From Pseudomonas guariconensis (lineage in GTDB: Bacteria > Pseudomonadota > Gammaproteobacteria > Pseudomonadales > Pseudomonadaceae), in contig NZ_JADLJL010000023.1 in assembly GCF_015680235.1 (NCBI RefSeq), positions 1-64,000 of the forward strand: a DNA stretch of 64,000 nucleotides. The letters run 5' to 3'. The translations under genes were made by a program, and so were the position numbers. Below, piece by piece: positions 17,232 through 26,478 of this stretch. The notes beneath the pieces were generated by a model. That model did not search any database, had not been told where the DNA came from, and was given only the letters and a program-made list of their open reading frames with translations. The number at the start of each line of letters is the position of its first letter. Positions within the stretch are counted from its first letter, which is position 1.

Positions 17232-17495
17232 ATGAAACATCAGTTTCACCTGTTTGAACGAGCTGATACGGTCGCCGCTTTCCTACAGCGGCACGGATGC
17301 CAGCAGCACGAGACCGACATGGACCCGTATCAAACCTCTGCCCTCTCCCTACAAAAGACCCTGCTCAACCTGCGCCAGAAACGCGACCTGCTGAGGTCCC
17401 AGGCACGCCATGAGGAAGCCGACAGGCTTGCCAAGCAAATCGCCGATATCGAGACGACGCTTCGCGGCCTGCCGGCTGTACCGACGTTGCAGTGA
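17232..17495 (+). CDS. Small coiled-coil protein, function unknown
   Basis: The frame encodes up to 87 residues. The second half (LQKTLLNLRQKRDLLRSQA and EEADRLAKQIADIE) is a strongly predicted helical coiled coil. An internal ATG at 17319 (MDPYQTSAL, 58 residues) is an equally possible start; neither start has a convincing ribosome site. The only context is convergence with the outer-membrane-type gene at 17506. Confidence 0.5.
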   Translation: MKHQFHLFERADTVAAFLQRHGCQQHETDMDPYQTSALSLQKTLLNLRQKRDLLRSQARHEEADRLAKQIADIETTLRGLPAVPTLQ

Positions 17496-17505
17496 CTGGG
17501 TTGTC

Positions 17506-18258
17506 TTAGAAAGCGCGGCTGAGCTGTAACCCGCCGCCGGTGTCGGGGCTCGCATCGGAAAAGCCTTTCAATGCATAGAGCTGGACCTTCCAGTGCGCAT
17601 CGAGCCTTTGGGTCAGGAACAAGGTGAGCTCCCGGATTTCATCACCGTCGGCAGTCACTTTCTGCCGCCAGTCATAGGCTGCCCCCGCGGACGTACCAAG
17701 TGCCAGGCGGGTAACCAGGCCTACGGAGGTAAAGACCGGGTCGCGAAAATCGCTGTCCGCCGGGTCACCGAACTTCTTCCAGCCCAACGTGGCAAAGCCG
17801 CTCACGGCGCCAAAGGCCCGCACCAGATCGACCTGGGCGGAATAATCGGCTTTGCCCGTACCCAGACAACGGTCTTCGTCCGCCGTGGGCAACTTCACCT
17901 TCCCCACCAGGTCCACCAACAGGTTGCCGCCGTCGCGGCCATCGAACAGCGCATAATCGACGCTGGCCACCGTGTCTCCGAGGCCGCTCTCGACGCGCCC
18001 GCAATCATCGCCCGCCAACGGCTCTCCGCCGGGGCCAACCGCGGGGTTGGTAATGCGCAGGTAGGGAATGGTGAGCTTGTAGATCATCGGGCCGGCTTCG
18101 TACTTGCCGATCACAGGTACGTACCAGGTCTCGCTGGTGGCGGCCGTGCCATAGTCGCCCCGCGAGTAGTCCACCCCTGTCGAAAGGCTGAGGTCACCTG
18201 CCACGGCGGGCAATGCCAGGGCCATCAGGCAGGGAAACAGCGCGCGTATCGGTACCAT
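17506..18258 (-). CDS. Exported outer-membrane beta-barrel-type protein
   Basis: The 250-residue product has a signal peptide (about 1-20, cut after AVA). The mature part begins DLSLSTGVDYSRGDYG and alternates polar and aromatic residues through to a C-terminal Phe (LQLSRAF), the usual outer-membrane barrel signature. ATG 18258 is preceded by GAGGTGAGC. It lies 67 nt downstream of the DUF5666 gene on the same strand and is probably the last gene of that operon. The cargo or role is unknown. Confidence 0.7.
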   Translation of the reverse strand: MVPIRALFPCLMALALPAVAGDLSLSTGVDYSRGDYGTAATSETWYVPVIGKYEAGPMIYKLTIPYLRITNPAVGPGGEPLAGDDCGRVESGLGDTVASVDYALFDGRDGGNLLVDLVGKVKLPTADEDRCLGTGKADYSAQVDLVRAFGAVSGFATLGWKKFGDPADSDFRDPVFTSVGLVTRLALGTSAGAAYDWRQKVTADGDEIRELTLFLTQRLDAHWKVQLYALKGFSDASPDTGGGLQLSRAF

Positions 18259-18325
18259 GCTCACCTCGTGGCGATTGCATATCGACGGTTACATGGGCCA
18301 CCAGCCCATCAAGCAAGGCCCAGTG

Positions 18326-19783
18326 TCAATGCGGTCCCGAATGGTCCACACGCTCGACCTTTTCTGGGCGCTCCACTTTTTCAGGGCGCTCGATTTTCTC
18401 TGGGCGTTCGACCTTTTCGGGCCGTTCGACCTTGTCCGGCCGTTCCGTACGTTCTACCCGCTCGATCCTTTCGATGCGGTCAGGCTTGTCTGGCCGGTCG
18501 GAGCGCTCGATCTTCTCGGTCCGCTCGATGCGCTCCACACGCACGCCGTTTTCGAACACCTCGATCCGCTCGCGGGTCTGCACACGCTCCCCATCGTCAC
18601 GCGTTTCGATCCGCTCCCGACGCTCGAGCGCTCCCGAGCCTGACAGGTCCTGGCGCTCAACCTTCTCACCAGACCCATCGTGCTCGATGCGCTCCTGGGT
18701 ATTTCCCTGCCCACGTCCGGCACTTGTGCCTTCATGGTTTTGCGACTCAACCTTACGCCCTCCCTGATACAGGGTCTGGCCGGAATGCTCGGGCAGCACT
18801 TCGACCCGATCGGCCCGAATGCTGCGCCCTTGCTCGAATACGCCGCTCACCCGGACACGTTGGCCGATGGCAAGGCTCGCCGCCTGGCTGCCGCCGACAT
18901 AGGCGGTGAAACCGCCGACTTCGACACGATCACCTTGCTGCCCGCGCACCAGCCCTTCCACCAGTGCGTTGCGCACTCGCCCGGCGAAGGGGAAACCGGG
19001 GTCCTGGCTAGCCTTGGCAACGTCAAGCTGCTGGCCGTTCCACGCACCGCGCACCAGCATTTCACCGGTGGCCGGCAGCGGCTTGCTTAGCGCCAGGCCC
19101 TGCAGATTGCCTGCCTGCCGGATATCGCCAATGGCACTGGCCTGCATCAGGCCTGGCGCTCGATCGATTCGGCTGGCCATCACCTCGCCCTGGGCGTTAC
19201 GCAGGCCGCTGACGCGCACCGGCTCACCGATGCGCAGGCCGGGGGCCAGGCGAGCGCCCGGAGCCACGCGCACCGGCTGGCCCATCACACGCAAAGGCAC
19301 ATCGCCAGAGGCAAGCCCTGTTACCGGGCCTTCGTACGCGTTGAGGATGGCGATGCTGCGCGCCTCCAGCCCCCGACGTGACTGGTGCGCTTCGACCGCG
19401 ACGACCTGGCCGATCGCCAGGCGCTGGCTGCTGGCGGGCAGGCCGTTCTCGCTGAAGGCCACGTGGTCATCGAAATGCACTTCCGCGCCATTGACGCAAA
19501 TCGAGCCAAACCCGGTAATGGTGCCGACAATACCGGTGCCACCCACCCCGCCATCCTCGACCGGAGCCCCGGTGCCCCCGATCCCCCCTCCGCCTGGCCG
19601 CGCACCGGTGCCACCGACGCCCCCGGTGTCCGCTGGCGCACCCGCACCGCCGGGTGCTATCGCACCTGTGCCGCCCATGCCGCCGGGTTCGACGCAAGCC
19701 GGTGCTGCCGTCGCAAAAAATGGCAGCATGAGCAGGCCGAGCAGCACGGCGAGGCTGCCAACCAGGCGCGGGACTTCGTTCAT
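18326..19783 (-). CDS. Secreted DUF5666 domain protein with a charged C-terminal repeat
   Basis: The 485-residue product has a signal peptide (about 1-26), then a Gly-rich repeat (GGVGGTGA-type, about 35-85). Repeated beta-domains of the DUF5666 kind follow (cores such as ITGFGSICVNG and VEVGGFTAYVGG, with GQVVxVxA/GQRVRVSG strands). The C-terminal 100 residues are Glu/Arg/Lys/Pro repeats (VERPEKVERPEKIERPEK). Its ATG overlaps the DUF6502 stop by 4 bp, showing translational coupling. Export is certain from the signal; function is not known. Confidence 0.8.
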   Translation of the reverse strand: MNEVPRLVGSLAVLLGLLMLPFFATAAPACVEPGGMGGTGAIAPGGAGAPADTGGVGGTGARPGGGGIGGTGAPVEDGGVGGTGIVGTITGFGSICVNGAEVHFDDHVAFSENGLPASSQRLAIGQVVAVEAHQSRRGLEARSIAILNAYEGPVTGLASGDVPLRVMGQPVRVAPGARLAPGLRIGEPVRVSGLRNAQGEVMASRIDRAPGLMQASAIGDIRQAGNLQGLALSKPLPATGEMLVRGAWNGQQLDVAKASQDPGFPFAGRVRNALVEGLVRGQQGDRVEVGGFTAYVGGSQAASLAIGQRVRVSGVFEQGRSIRADRVEVLPEHSGQTLYQGGRKVESQNHEGTSAGRGQGNTQERIEHDGSGEKVERQDLSGSGALERRERIETRDDGERVQTRERIEVFENGVRVERIERTEKIERSDRPDKPDRIERIERVERTERPDKVERPEKVERPEKIERPEKVERPEKVERVDHSGPH

Positions 19784-20634
19784 GGTGGGCTGGCCTTGGC
19801 TTCAGGGGGAGCCTCGGGCGGGCTGGGTTCGGTGTAGAGATAAAGGCCTACAGTAATGCGCTGTCGGGCATCGGCGGGCGGAGGGTCCCGCTCTTCCAAT
19901 TCCGCGGCTAGCTGGTTCAGGGCGATGAGCACCTGCATGCCGTCGGTTTGCACCAGCGCTTTCAGGTGCTCAACCCCAGCCACGGACAGGCTGTCGTAGT
20001 GCACCGCACGCTCGAAGAATGGCTCGCCCGGCTCGGTCAGGTTGTGCACGGCTGCACAAGCGTGGTCATGCAGGTTATGGCGCAGGTACGCCACCTTTTC
20101 GTCGAAGCCTCGCTGCGGGATGAACGCCCGGGTCTGCAGGTGCACCTGGTCCTGTTCGTCTACCCGCACCACGCCCAGGCGCAGCCATTCATCCAGCACC
20201 ACACGCGCGCGGATATCGGTGCTCAGCGTCGCGACCAGGCCGTCGAACGAGCCGTCGCCACCCATGCTGGCCAGGCGTGGCAAGGGCCGCGGCTGGCCGG
20301 GCTGATCGCAGAACGGCATCTGGTTCAACCAGATGCTCACCAAGTGCGCACCGAAAGAAACCGCCTCCGGCATTCCGGCGTCGCCGTCTACCGGCTGGGC
20401 GCGCAGACGCCGAACATCCTTGCGGTGCACGCCGGTGATCAGGCTGATCCGGCTGTCACTCGCCGGTTTGCCCTCAAGACGGAATTCCCGCTCGGCGACC
20501 TCCACGAAGATCTCCTTGAGCATCTGAGTGAAGCTGTTGAATGTGACCCCTTTGCGCAACATCAGCCTCACCAGCGGACGCATGACGTGCCTCAACGCTG
20601 GCAAGAGGGAGGGAGGCAAGGTAGGCAATTGCAT
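19780..20634 (-). CDS. DUF6502 family protein, winged-helix-like N-terminus
   Basis: The 284-residue cytoplasmic product opens with LRHVMRPLVRLMLRKGVTFNSFTQMLKE, then DSRISLITGVHRKDVRRLR. The latter has the look of a small HTH (turn GVHRKD), suggesting DNA binding. The C-terminal half has no motif I recognise. I assign DUF6502 from the N-terminal pattern and from its coupling to a DUF5666 gene. If it is a regulator, it probably controls the genes it overlaps. Confidence 0.75.
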   Translation of the reverse strand: MQLPTLPPSLLPALRHVMRPLVRLMLRKGVTFNSFTQMLKEIFVEVAEREFRLEGKPASDSRISLITGVHRKDVRRLRAQPVDGDAGMPEAVSFGAHLVSIWLNQMPFCDQPGQPRPLPRLASMGGDGSFDGLVATLSTDIRARVVLDEWLRLGVVRVDEQDQVHLQTRAFIPQRGFDEKVAYLRHNLHDHACAAVHNLTEPGEPFFERAVHYDSLSVAGVEHLKALVQTDGMQVLIALNQLAAELEERDPPPADARQRITVGLYLYTEPSPPEAPPEAKASPP

Positions 20635-20777
20635 TGCAGGTCTTCCTTATCGACGGGCGGTGTGGTCCCAGGCCATTGCAGCAGCTTGCCCAAGGCATCA
20701 CAACCCTCCTGGCCTACGCCCGGCCTCAACACGGAGCCCGACCCTCACGCCGGGCCCCGTCGTCCTGCGTTCAGCGG

Positions 20778-21422
<645 letters not shown>

Positions 21423-21831
21423 GATGAATCTCCGCTTCAGGGTTGCAGTTTCACGCTCGAAACAGACGCAACAACCAACGAATCCCGGCTGCCTTACGGG
21501 CAACCAGCGGGTTCTCCATCCCGGTGTCTGTGCCGATGTGCTTGTGCACGTTCCTTCTGGGCCAGTCAGCCTGTTCTTTTATGCGTGGGATTTTTTCCCA
21601 CGATTCGAGCATAGACCTATGCCAGGGAGAGTCAATGACCAGCTATCCGTTGGCCTACAAATGCCGTACCTGTGACATCAGCTGGTTGCCGTCGCTCTGC
21701 CGGCTGCAGACCATGGCTTATCTCGCTGACAAGGACACAACGCATGCACCTCGAAACAACCTCCACCGCCCGGCAAGCCAGCCCCATTCGAAACTGGCCG
21801 CCTGGATGCGACCCTATGAGTGGGGTGCATC
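21423..21831. other. Gene-poor stretch before the orphan holin
   Basis: A hairpin CGTGGGA-TTTTT-TCCCACG lies near 21584-21602. A possible 31-codon frame (ATG 21744, TGA 21837-21839) overlaps the holin start and could couple its translation. Nothing else is recognised. Confidence 0.5.
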
Positions 21832-22155
21832 GTGCTTGACCATATCGATGTCTGGGCATGGGTCGTCGGCTGGCTTCAGGAAAACTGGCCAGCCTTGTAT
21901 GCCGGGCTCCTGGCTGTCGTCATTGCCGGGCTTCGCGTGGTTTATGGCGGCGGCTCACTGCGCCGGATGGCAATAGAAGCCCCCTTGTGCGGCACCCTCG
22001 CCCTGTCCGCCAGCCATGGCCTGTCGCTGATCGGCATGCCCCTCGATACCGCGCCGTTTTTCGGTGGCGTGATTGGCTTGCTGGGGGTCGAAGGGATTCG
22101 TGAGGCGGCGAGGAGGTTCGTGTTGCATAAGGGAAAAGACGAACAGCAGCGCTGA
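21832..22155 (+). CDS. Orphan phage holin (lambda-type family)
   Basis: From GTG 21832 (another GTG at 21820) the product has 107 residues with two to three hydrophobic segments: WAWVVGWLQENWPALYAGLL, APLCGTLALSASHGLSLIG and FFGGVIGLLGVEGIREAARRF. The pattern matches the small holins of Pseudomonas prophages and pyocin lysis cassettes. No endolysin, spanin or tail gene is nearby, so it is either a prophage remnant or a domesticated pore. A signal peptide is absent, as usual for holins. Confidence 0.7.
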   Translation: MLDHIDVWAWVVGWLQENWPALYAGLLAVVIAGLRVVYGGGSLRRMAIEAPLCGTLALSASHGLSLIGMPLDTAPFFGGVIGLLGVEGIREAARRFVLHKGKDEQQR

Positions 22156-22275
22156 CGATTGTTCGCGCTAGCCCCAGGATTATGCCTGGCTGCCCATCCA
22201 GATGGATGCAAAGCCAGTAACGGGGTAGCTCGCAGCAGAGTAGCGTTGAGCCTTGACGGTATCACGGAGGGGTAT

Positions 22276-22512
22276 ATGAACATTCGAAGCCTGGCCAAGA
22301 ACCTTCCAGCAGACCCTGATCACGAAGGCAGGGTCCTGGGTTGGGGCGTACTTAGAGACCGGCATCCATGGCATTTCGTGGATGTCTATGCCGACCAGCA
22401 GACTGCCCGGGCGCAAGCGCAGCGGTGCGGTGAGGGCTACGTCGTGGAATACGGCTCGCACCGGTTGGGATCGGATGATTTTATCTGTGGCGTGACACCG
22501 CCTGAGGGGTAA
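22276..22512 (+). CDS. Small conserved-looking protein, function unknown
   Basis: A very strong ribosome site (GGAGGGG) precedes ATG 22276. The 78-residue product is soluble: LGWGVLRDRHPWHFVDVYADQQ, then VVEYGSHRLGSDDFI. The mixed beta/alpha pattern suggests a compact fold. I do not recognise a family. It lies between the orphan holin and REP repeats. Confidence 0.55.
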   Translation: MNIRSLAKNLPADPDHEGRVLGWGVLRDRHPWHFVDVYADQQTARAQAQRCGEGYVVEYGSHRLGSDDFICGVTPPEG

Positions 22513-22572
22513 ATGCAACGTTGATGCCTTTCGGCTCGGCAGCGTGCCGCCGGGCCCGATATCACCGTCGCC

Positions 22573-22735
22573 TGGCAAGGGCTTCGCCCTTGATCGCGGG
22601 ACAAGCCCGCCCCCACAGGGGGGCAGCGCTAGCCGCTTGTTCTCTGCGCGCCAGCGCAGCCCGAAGGGCTGGGTAATCTCCTACAGAGGATCAGCGTAGC
22701 CGCTTGTTTTCCGCGCGACAGCGCAGCCCGAAGGC
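22573..22735. repeat. REP element followed by two copies of a second repeat
   Basis: A REP (TGATCGCGGGACAAGCCCGC, 22590-22620) runs directly into a different unit beginning AGCGCTAGCCGCTTGTTC (22625-22670). A second copy lies at 22691-22735 (AGCGTAGCCGCTTGTTTTC). A third is at 31577-31615. Both copies here end GCGCAGCCCGAAGG. Confidence 0.7.
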
Positions 22736-22796
22736 CGCGCGCTCTAACGAGCTATTGGGGTTTTCACACAGCCTGGGGCGATGGCCATCCTATGCC

Positions 22797-23408
22797 TTAG
22801 CCTCGGTAGCGTCCCGGTTTATGCCAGATGATCAGCACCAGGTTCATCGCTACTGTGCCAACCAGCGACCAGACGAGCTTTTCCCCCGGCAGATAGATCA
22901 TCGCGATGATGAACAAGATACAGTCGCAGACCAGTTGAGAGATCCCGGCATTGATCGAAAATCTTCGCTGAACCCAAAGGACGACGGAGCCCGTTCCGCC
23001 CATGGACGCGTTGTGTCTGGCTAAGCATAGGATACCCATGCCTAGAAGCGTCCCTCCGATCACCCAGCCAAGCCCGGGGTCGATACCCGTTGTGTTCAGT
23101 GCCGGAGTAACGACCTGGACGCCTGCCCCAAGCCCAAAACTCACCAAGACGCTTTTGAGTGTGAAATTGCGGCCCATGGTGAAAAACGCGAACATCAGGA
23201 AAGGCACGTTTATCGCAGGTACCAGTACCGACGTTGGGTATGGGCTGATGAATGAGCCCAACAGCGCCATTCCAGCAATCCCCCCAGTGATGAGCCCACT
23301 CTTGCCCAGGATGGCGATCCCTGTCGCCGCCAAGGCGATCCCCGTGAAGAGGCCGTATGCGTCATCCAGCGCGCTGTGTCGCGGGTAGGAGGCAGTATCA
23401 CAGTTCAT
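22797..23408 (-). CDS. YitT family membrane protein
   Basis: From ATG 23408 the product has 203 residues with about five membrane helices. Signature parts are LITGGIAGMALLGS, INVPFLMFAF, GTLLGMGILCLARHNASMGGTG and ISQLVCDCILFI. YitT proteins are conserved but of unknown transport role. Its start lies inside the 3' end of the antitoxin-like gene (11-bp overlap), so the two are translationally coupled. GC content is lower than in the flanking genes. Confidence 0.82.
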   Translation of the reverse strand: MNCDTASYPRHSALDDAYGLFTGIALAATGIAILGKSGLITGGIAGMALLGSFISPYPTSVLVPAINVPFLMFAFFTMGRNFTLKSVLVSFGLGAGVQVVTPALNTTGIDPGLGWVIGGTLLGMGILCLARHNASMGGTGSVVLWVQRRFSINAGISQLVCDCILFIIAMIYLPGEKLVWSLVGTVAMNLVLIIWHKPGRYRG

Positions 23409-23580
23409 ACGGCGCACCCAATAGGACTGTGCCGCGCGGGCGCAGGCCTTCCACTGCGGTGATGCGAGCGATCTCAACCCCATGGCGGAGTATGATCACT
23501 TCTGTTCCGTAAATGACTTGCTCAAGAATGAACTCAAGGCTCGTTTGAGCCTCGGACAGGTCATATTTCACCTGATGCAC
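23398..23580 (-). CDS. Phd/YefM-type antitoxin-like protein, no adjacent toxin
   Basis: The 60-residue product (GTG start, AAGGA upstream) has the Phd/YefM N-terminal fold: KYDLSEAQTSLEFILEQV and then EVIILRHGVEIARITAV, the strand-helix plan that binds DNA as a dimer. The C-terminal toxin-neutralising tail is very short. No ParE, Doc or VapC-like toxin gene adjoins it; yitT overlaps it instead. It may be an orphan antitoxin, a repressor of yitT, or part of a broken module. Confidence 0.65.
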   Translation of the reverse strand: MHQVKYDLSEAQTSLEFILEQVIYGTEVIILRHGVEIARITAVEGLRPRGTVLLGAPYEL

Positions 23581-23915
23581 GATGGGGTTCCTTTTGGGAT
23601 TCTTGTTTCAGGGAGAAGGCGGGTGCGCCTCAAGCCGCGCGGCCGGGTTGGCTCAACGCTGGGAAATATGATGATGCTTCCAGAAAGAAAAGTGCTTTCT
23701 AATTACGCTTAGGATTTGGGTTTGCGCGAATAGAATATGCACCACCCACACTAATCATGAATTACTTATGCGACCACGACTCGTCACTGACTTTGGTCAC
23801 TGGTCCATGAGCAACATCGCACATGCGAAGCTTGGTCAGATCGCAGGCTCGTCGCTTGCTGTCATGGCCGATCGAAGAGTGCTCCGCCGACCTGACCGCG
23901 TTTTGAGAGAATTGT
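23581..23915. other. Gene-free, AT-richer stretch between the antitoxin-like gene and the dehydratase
   Basis: No gene is supported. The middle (about 23690-23770) is AT-rich with TAGAATAT and AATCATGAATTACTTAT, plausible promoter DNA for the plus-strand dehydratase, but I cannot define hexamers. Confidence 0.4.
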
Positions 23916-24836
23916 ATGCCCCTTCACATCAACACACCGCTGATCGAATCCCGTCCTTTGTCTGTCACGGCCAAGCGTTCTGTCTGGCTCAAGCTCGATG
24001 CGCTGCAACCGTGCGGCTCGTTCAAACTGCGTGGTGTGGGCTACGCCTGCGAAATACATCACCAGCGCGGCGCTACCCATTTCGTTTCTTCATCGGGAGG
24101 CAATGCAGGCTTGGCGGTCGCCTATGCAGGTCGCAAGCTGGGCGTCCCGGTTACCGTGGTCGTGCCTGAAACGACCACTGAACGTGCCAAGGAATTGCTT
24201 GGCTTGGAAGGCGCTGAAGTCATTGTGCATGGCAGTTCCTGGCAGGAGGCGAACCAGCTGGCATTGACGCTGCTCTCCCCTACCAAGGCCTTTATTCACC
24301 CGTTCGATGATCCGTTGCTCTGGACGGGTCACGCGACCTTGATCGATGAGGTCGCGCAAGCTGGCCAGAAGCCCGATGCCGTTGTACTTTCGGTTGGAGG
24401 GGGTGGACTGCTCTGTGGTGTGATCGAGGGTTTAATGCGTAACGGTTGGCAGGATGTGCCGGTTATTGCCGCGGAAACCGAAGGCGCAGCATCCTTCCAC
24501 GCCGCCACCGAGGCGGGCCAGTTGGTTGAACTTGACCGCATCAGCTCAATCGCAACGTCATTGGGTGCCAAACGTATCTGCGAACAGGCTTACCAGTACA
24601 GCCAAACGCACAGCATCCAGAGCGTTGTGGTAACCGACCAGGCGGCTCTGAAGGCATGCAAGCAATTTCTGGTCGATCACCGCGTACTGGTCGAGCCCGC
24701 TTGTGGTGCGGCGTTGGCCTTGGCCTATGAGCCGCACTTGCTCGGTGAGTACCAGAACGTGTTGGTAGTGGTGTGTGGAGGGGCAACTGCCACCTTGGAA
24801 CAGATTGAGCAGTGGTCCTCGAAATATGATCGCTAA
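23916..24836 (+). CDS. PLP-dependent serine/threonine dehydratase-like enzyme
   Basis: This 306-residue fold-type II enzyme has LQPCGSFKLRG with the PLP-binding Lys (about residue 41), SSSGGNAG (substrate loop), and SVGGGGLLCG (phosphate loop). The pattern matches L-serine/L-threonine deaminases of the SDH/TdcB branch without an ACT regulatory domain. It would deaminate Ser or Thr to pyruvate or 2-oxobutyrate. It stands alone in a lower-GC patch with the yitT and antitoxin genes, suggesting transfer. Confidence 0.85.
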   Translation: MPLHINTPLIESRPLSVTAKRSVWLKLDALQPCGSFKLRGVGYACEIHHQRGATHFVSSSGGNAGLAVAYAGRKLGVPVTVVVPETTTERAKELLGLEGAEVIVHGSSWQEANQLALTLLSPTKAFIHPFDDPLLWTGHATLIDEVAQAGQKPDAVVLSVGGGGLLCGVIEGLMRNGWQDVPVIAAETEGAASFHAATEAGQLVELDRISSIATSLGAKRICEQAYQYSQTHSIQSVVVTDQAALKACKQFLVDHRVLVEPACGAALALAYEPHLLGEYQNVLVVVCGGATATLEQIEQWSSKYDR

Positions 24837-25165
24837 GACACTAAAGCCAGCCTAAGCACTAATGCCGGTCAGTTAAGCATTTGGGGCCGCTACGCGCCCC
24901 ATCGCGGCACAAGGCCGCTCAGGAAACCCGCCATCGGCAAGGTTTGCGTGATCCTGTAAGAGCGGCGCTGCGACTTGTCCCACGATGGGCTGCTTAGCAG
25001 CCCCAATGAGATGTCCCAAATAGCTCATCGTTCTTCCCCAAGAAGCAGAAACATACATCGATTTCGCAGCGCCCTGGTACACGAAGGCCGAAGGCTTGAT
25101 CTGACCTGCGCCGGGCATCGTGCGCACAGGGGACCGACAGGGCCCGCCAACCCGCATCGGCGCGT
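24837..25165. other. Intergenic stretch with REP elements
   Basis: Two REP-like units are present, GGGGCCGCTACGCGCCCC with a following arm (24881-24922) and GAGCGGCGCTGCGACTTGTC to GGGCTGCTTAGCAGCCC (24959-25005). The rest (25006-25165) shows no gene. Confidence 0.5.
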
Positions 25166-26419
25166 CTACCACACTGCAATGTCGTAGGTCAGGTAGATCC
25201 GGTTGCTGTCACGCCCTCGGGAGAAATCGGAGCGGTAGACGTAGTTGCGCAGTTTCACGCCCAAGCCCTTCATGGGCCCGGCTTGCACGACATAGGCGAG
25301 CTCGATGTCACGCTCCCATTCGCTGAGCCCGGCGTCGGCAGCGCGCCCGTTGTCGCCGCTCAGGTAGCGCGTCATGAAGGTGAGCCCAGGGACACCGGCC
25401 GCGGCGAAGTTGTAGGCATAGCTCGCCATCCAGGTCTTCTCTTCCTCCTCGATGAACTTGCCGATGCCGACATTACTGAACGAATAGACCGTCGCCCCGC
25501 TGATGTACGGCAGCCCCGCCTCGCCATCGAGTACCTGGTAAACGGCTCCGACGGTGTGTCCCGAGTGGGTATACGACACCTGCCCACTGACCATGTCGTT
25601 GTCGATCCTGCCGCCATACGCGGCTCCGCTGTCGCGGCTCCTGAAGTAGCGCAGGTCGGTGGTGAATACCCCGCCGGCCAACGGCAGCTCGTGTACCAGG
25701 CCCGCATAGTCCTGGCGGTAGAAGTGTTCGAGCTGACCATGGAAATAGCTCAGGCGCAGCTGCTTGGTGACGGCATAGTCGGCGCCGGCGAAGCTGAAAT
25801 CGCCCGACTCGCCGCCTCCGTAATCATCCAGGGAGAGGCCGGTGCTATCGGAGGAATCGCGCTGCTTGAAGCGGTCCAAGTGGCCAGCGGTCAGGGTCAG
25901 TCCCTCGACATCAGTGCTGGTCAGTTGCGTGCCTTGATAAGTCTGCGGCAGCAGCCGCGCATCGTTGTAGACCAGCACCGGTGTCCTGGGCAGCAAGGTG
26001 CCATGCTTGACCACGGTCTGCCCCAGGCGCGCCTTGGCCGTCACCCTGGCACTGGTGAACTCATCCGCAGCGCGACCATCGTCGTGGACCGGCAACAGGC
26101 CGGTACCGCTGCGGCCTCGACCCGAATCCAGCCGGACACCCACCAGCCCCAGGGCATCGAGCCCCAGGCCCAGCGCCCCTTGGGTGAAACCTGACTGGTA
26201 GTCGAGCAGAAAACCCTGCGCCCATTCCACCCGCTCGCTTTTGGCAGTCGCGGCAGCGCGGGCGCTCATGCCCTGTTCATCGCGGAAGTTTTCGTTGAAA
26301 TAGACGTTGCGCAGCTGCAGCTTGAGCTTGCCGTCATCGATGAATCCGGCAGCGCCGGCCACAGGCAACCAGCCGCAGAGCAGGCCACAGGTGGCCCCAC
26401 GGAAAACAACTCGGGACAT
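25166..26419 (-). CDS. OprD family outer-membrane porin
   Basis: The 417-residue product has a signal peptide (about 1-24). The OprD N-terminus follows: GFIDDGKLKLQLRNVYFNENF, with SERVEWAQGFLLDYQSGFT shortly after. The C-terminus RIYLTYDIAVW ends in an aromatic residue, as in 18-strand OprD barrels. These porins admit basic amino acids or carboxylates. Position next to CitMHS, DctA and PrpF genes implies an organic-acid channel (OpdH/OpdO-like role, inferred). ATG 26419 is chosen because the signal peptide begins there. Confidence 0.92.
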   Translation of the reverse strand: MSRVVFRGATCGLLCGWLPVAGAAGFIDDGKLKLQLRNVYFNENFRDEQGMSARAAATAKSERVEWAQGFLLDYQSGFTQGALGLGLDALGLVGVRLDSGRGRSGTGLLPVHDDGRAADEFTSARVTAKARLGQTVVKHGTLLPRTPVLVYNDARLLPQTYQGTQLTSTDVEGLTLTAGHLDRFKQRDSSDSTGLSLDDYGGGESGDFSFAGADYAVTKQLRLSYFHGQLEHFYRQDYAGLVHELPLAGGVFTTDLRYFRSRDSGAAYGGRIDNDMVSGQVSYTHSGHTVGAVYQVLDGEAGLPYISGATVYSFSNVGIGKFIEEEEKTWMASYAYNFAAAGVPGLTFMTRYLSGDNGRAADAGLSEWERDIELAYVVQAGPMKGLGVKLRNYVYRSDFSRGRDSNRIYLTYDIAVW

Positions 26420-26478
26420 GTTCGGTACTCTATTGTTGTTATTGAGTGAAGGTGGGCGCCGGCTGCGCCCGATGCGGC

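Noticed and set aside
18350..18470. CRISPR-like short repeats in the DUF5666 gene
   Set aside because: The repeats are contiguous, in frame, and encode a (V/I)ERPEK protein repeat; there are no spacers.
23768..23915. Possible small gene before the dehydratase (MRPRLVTDFGHW...)
   Set aside because: The frame runs into and through the dehydratase gene in another phase, without a ribosome site or motif.
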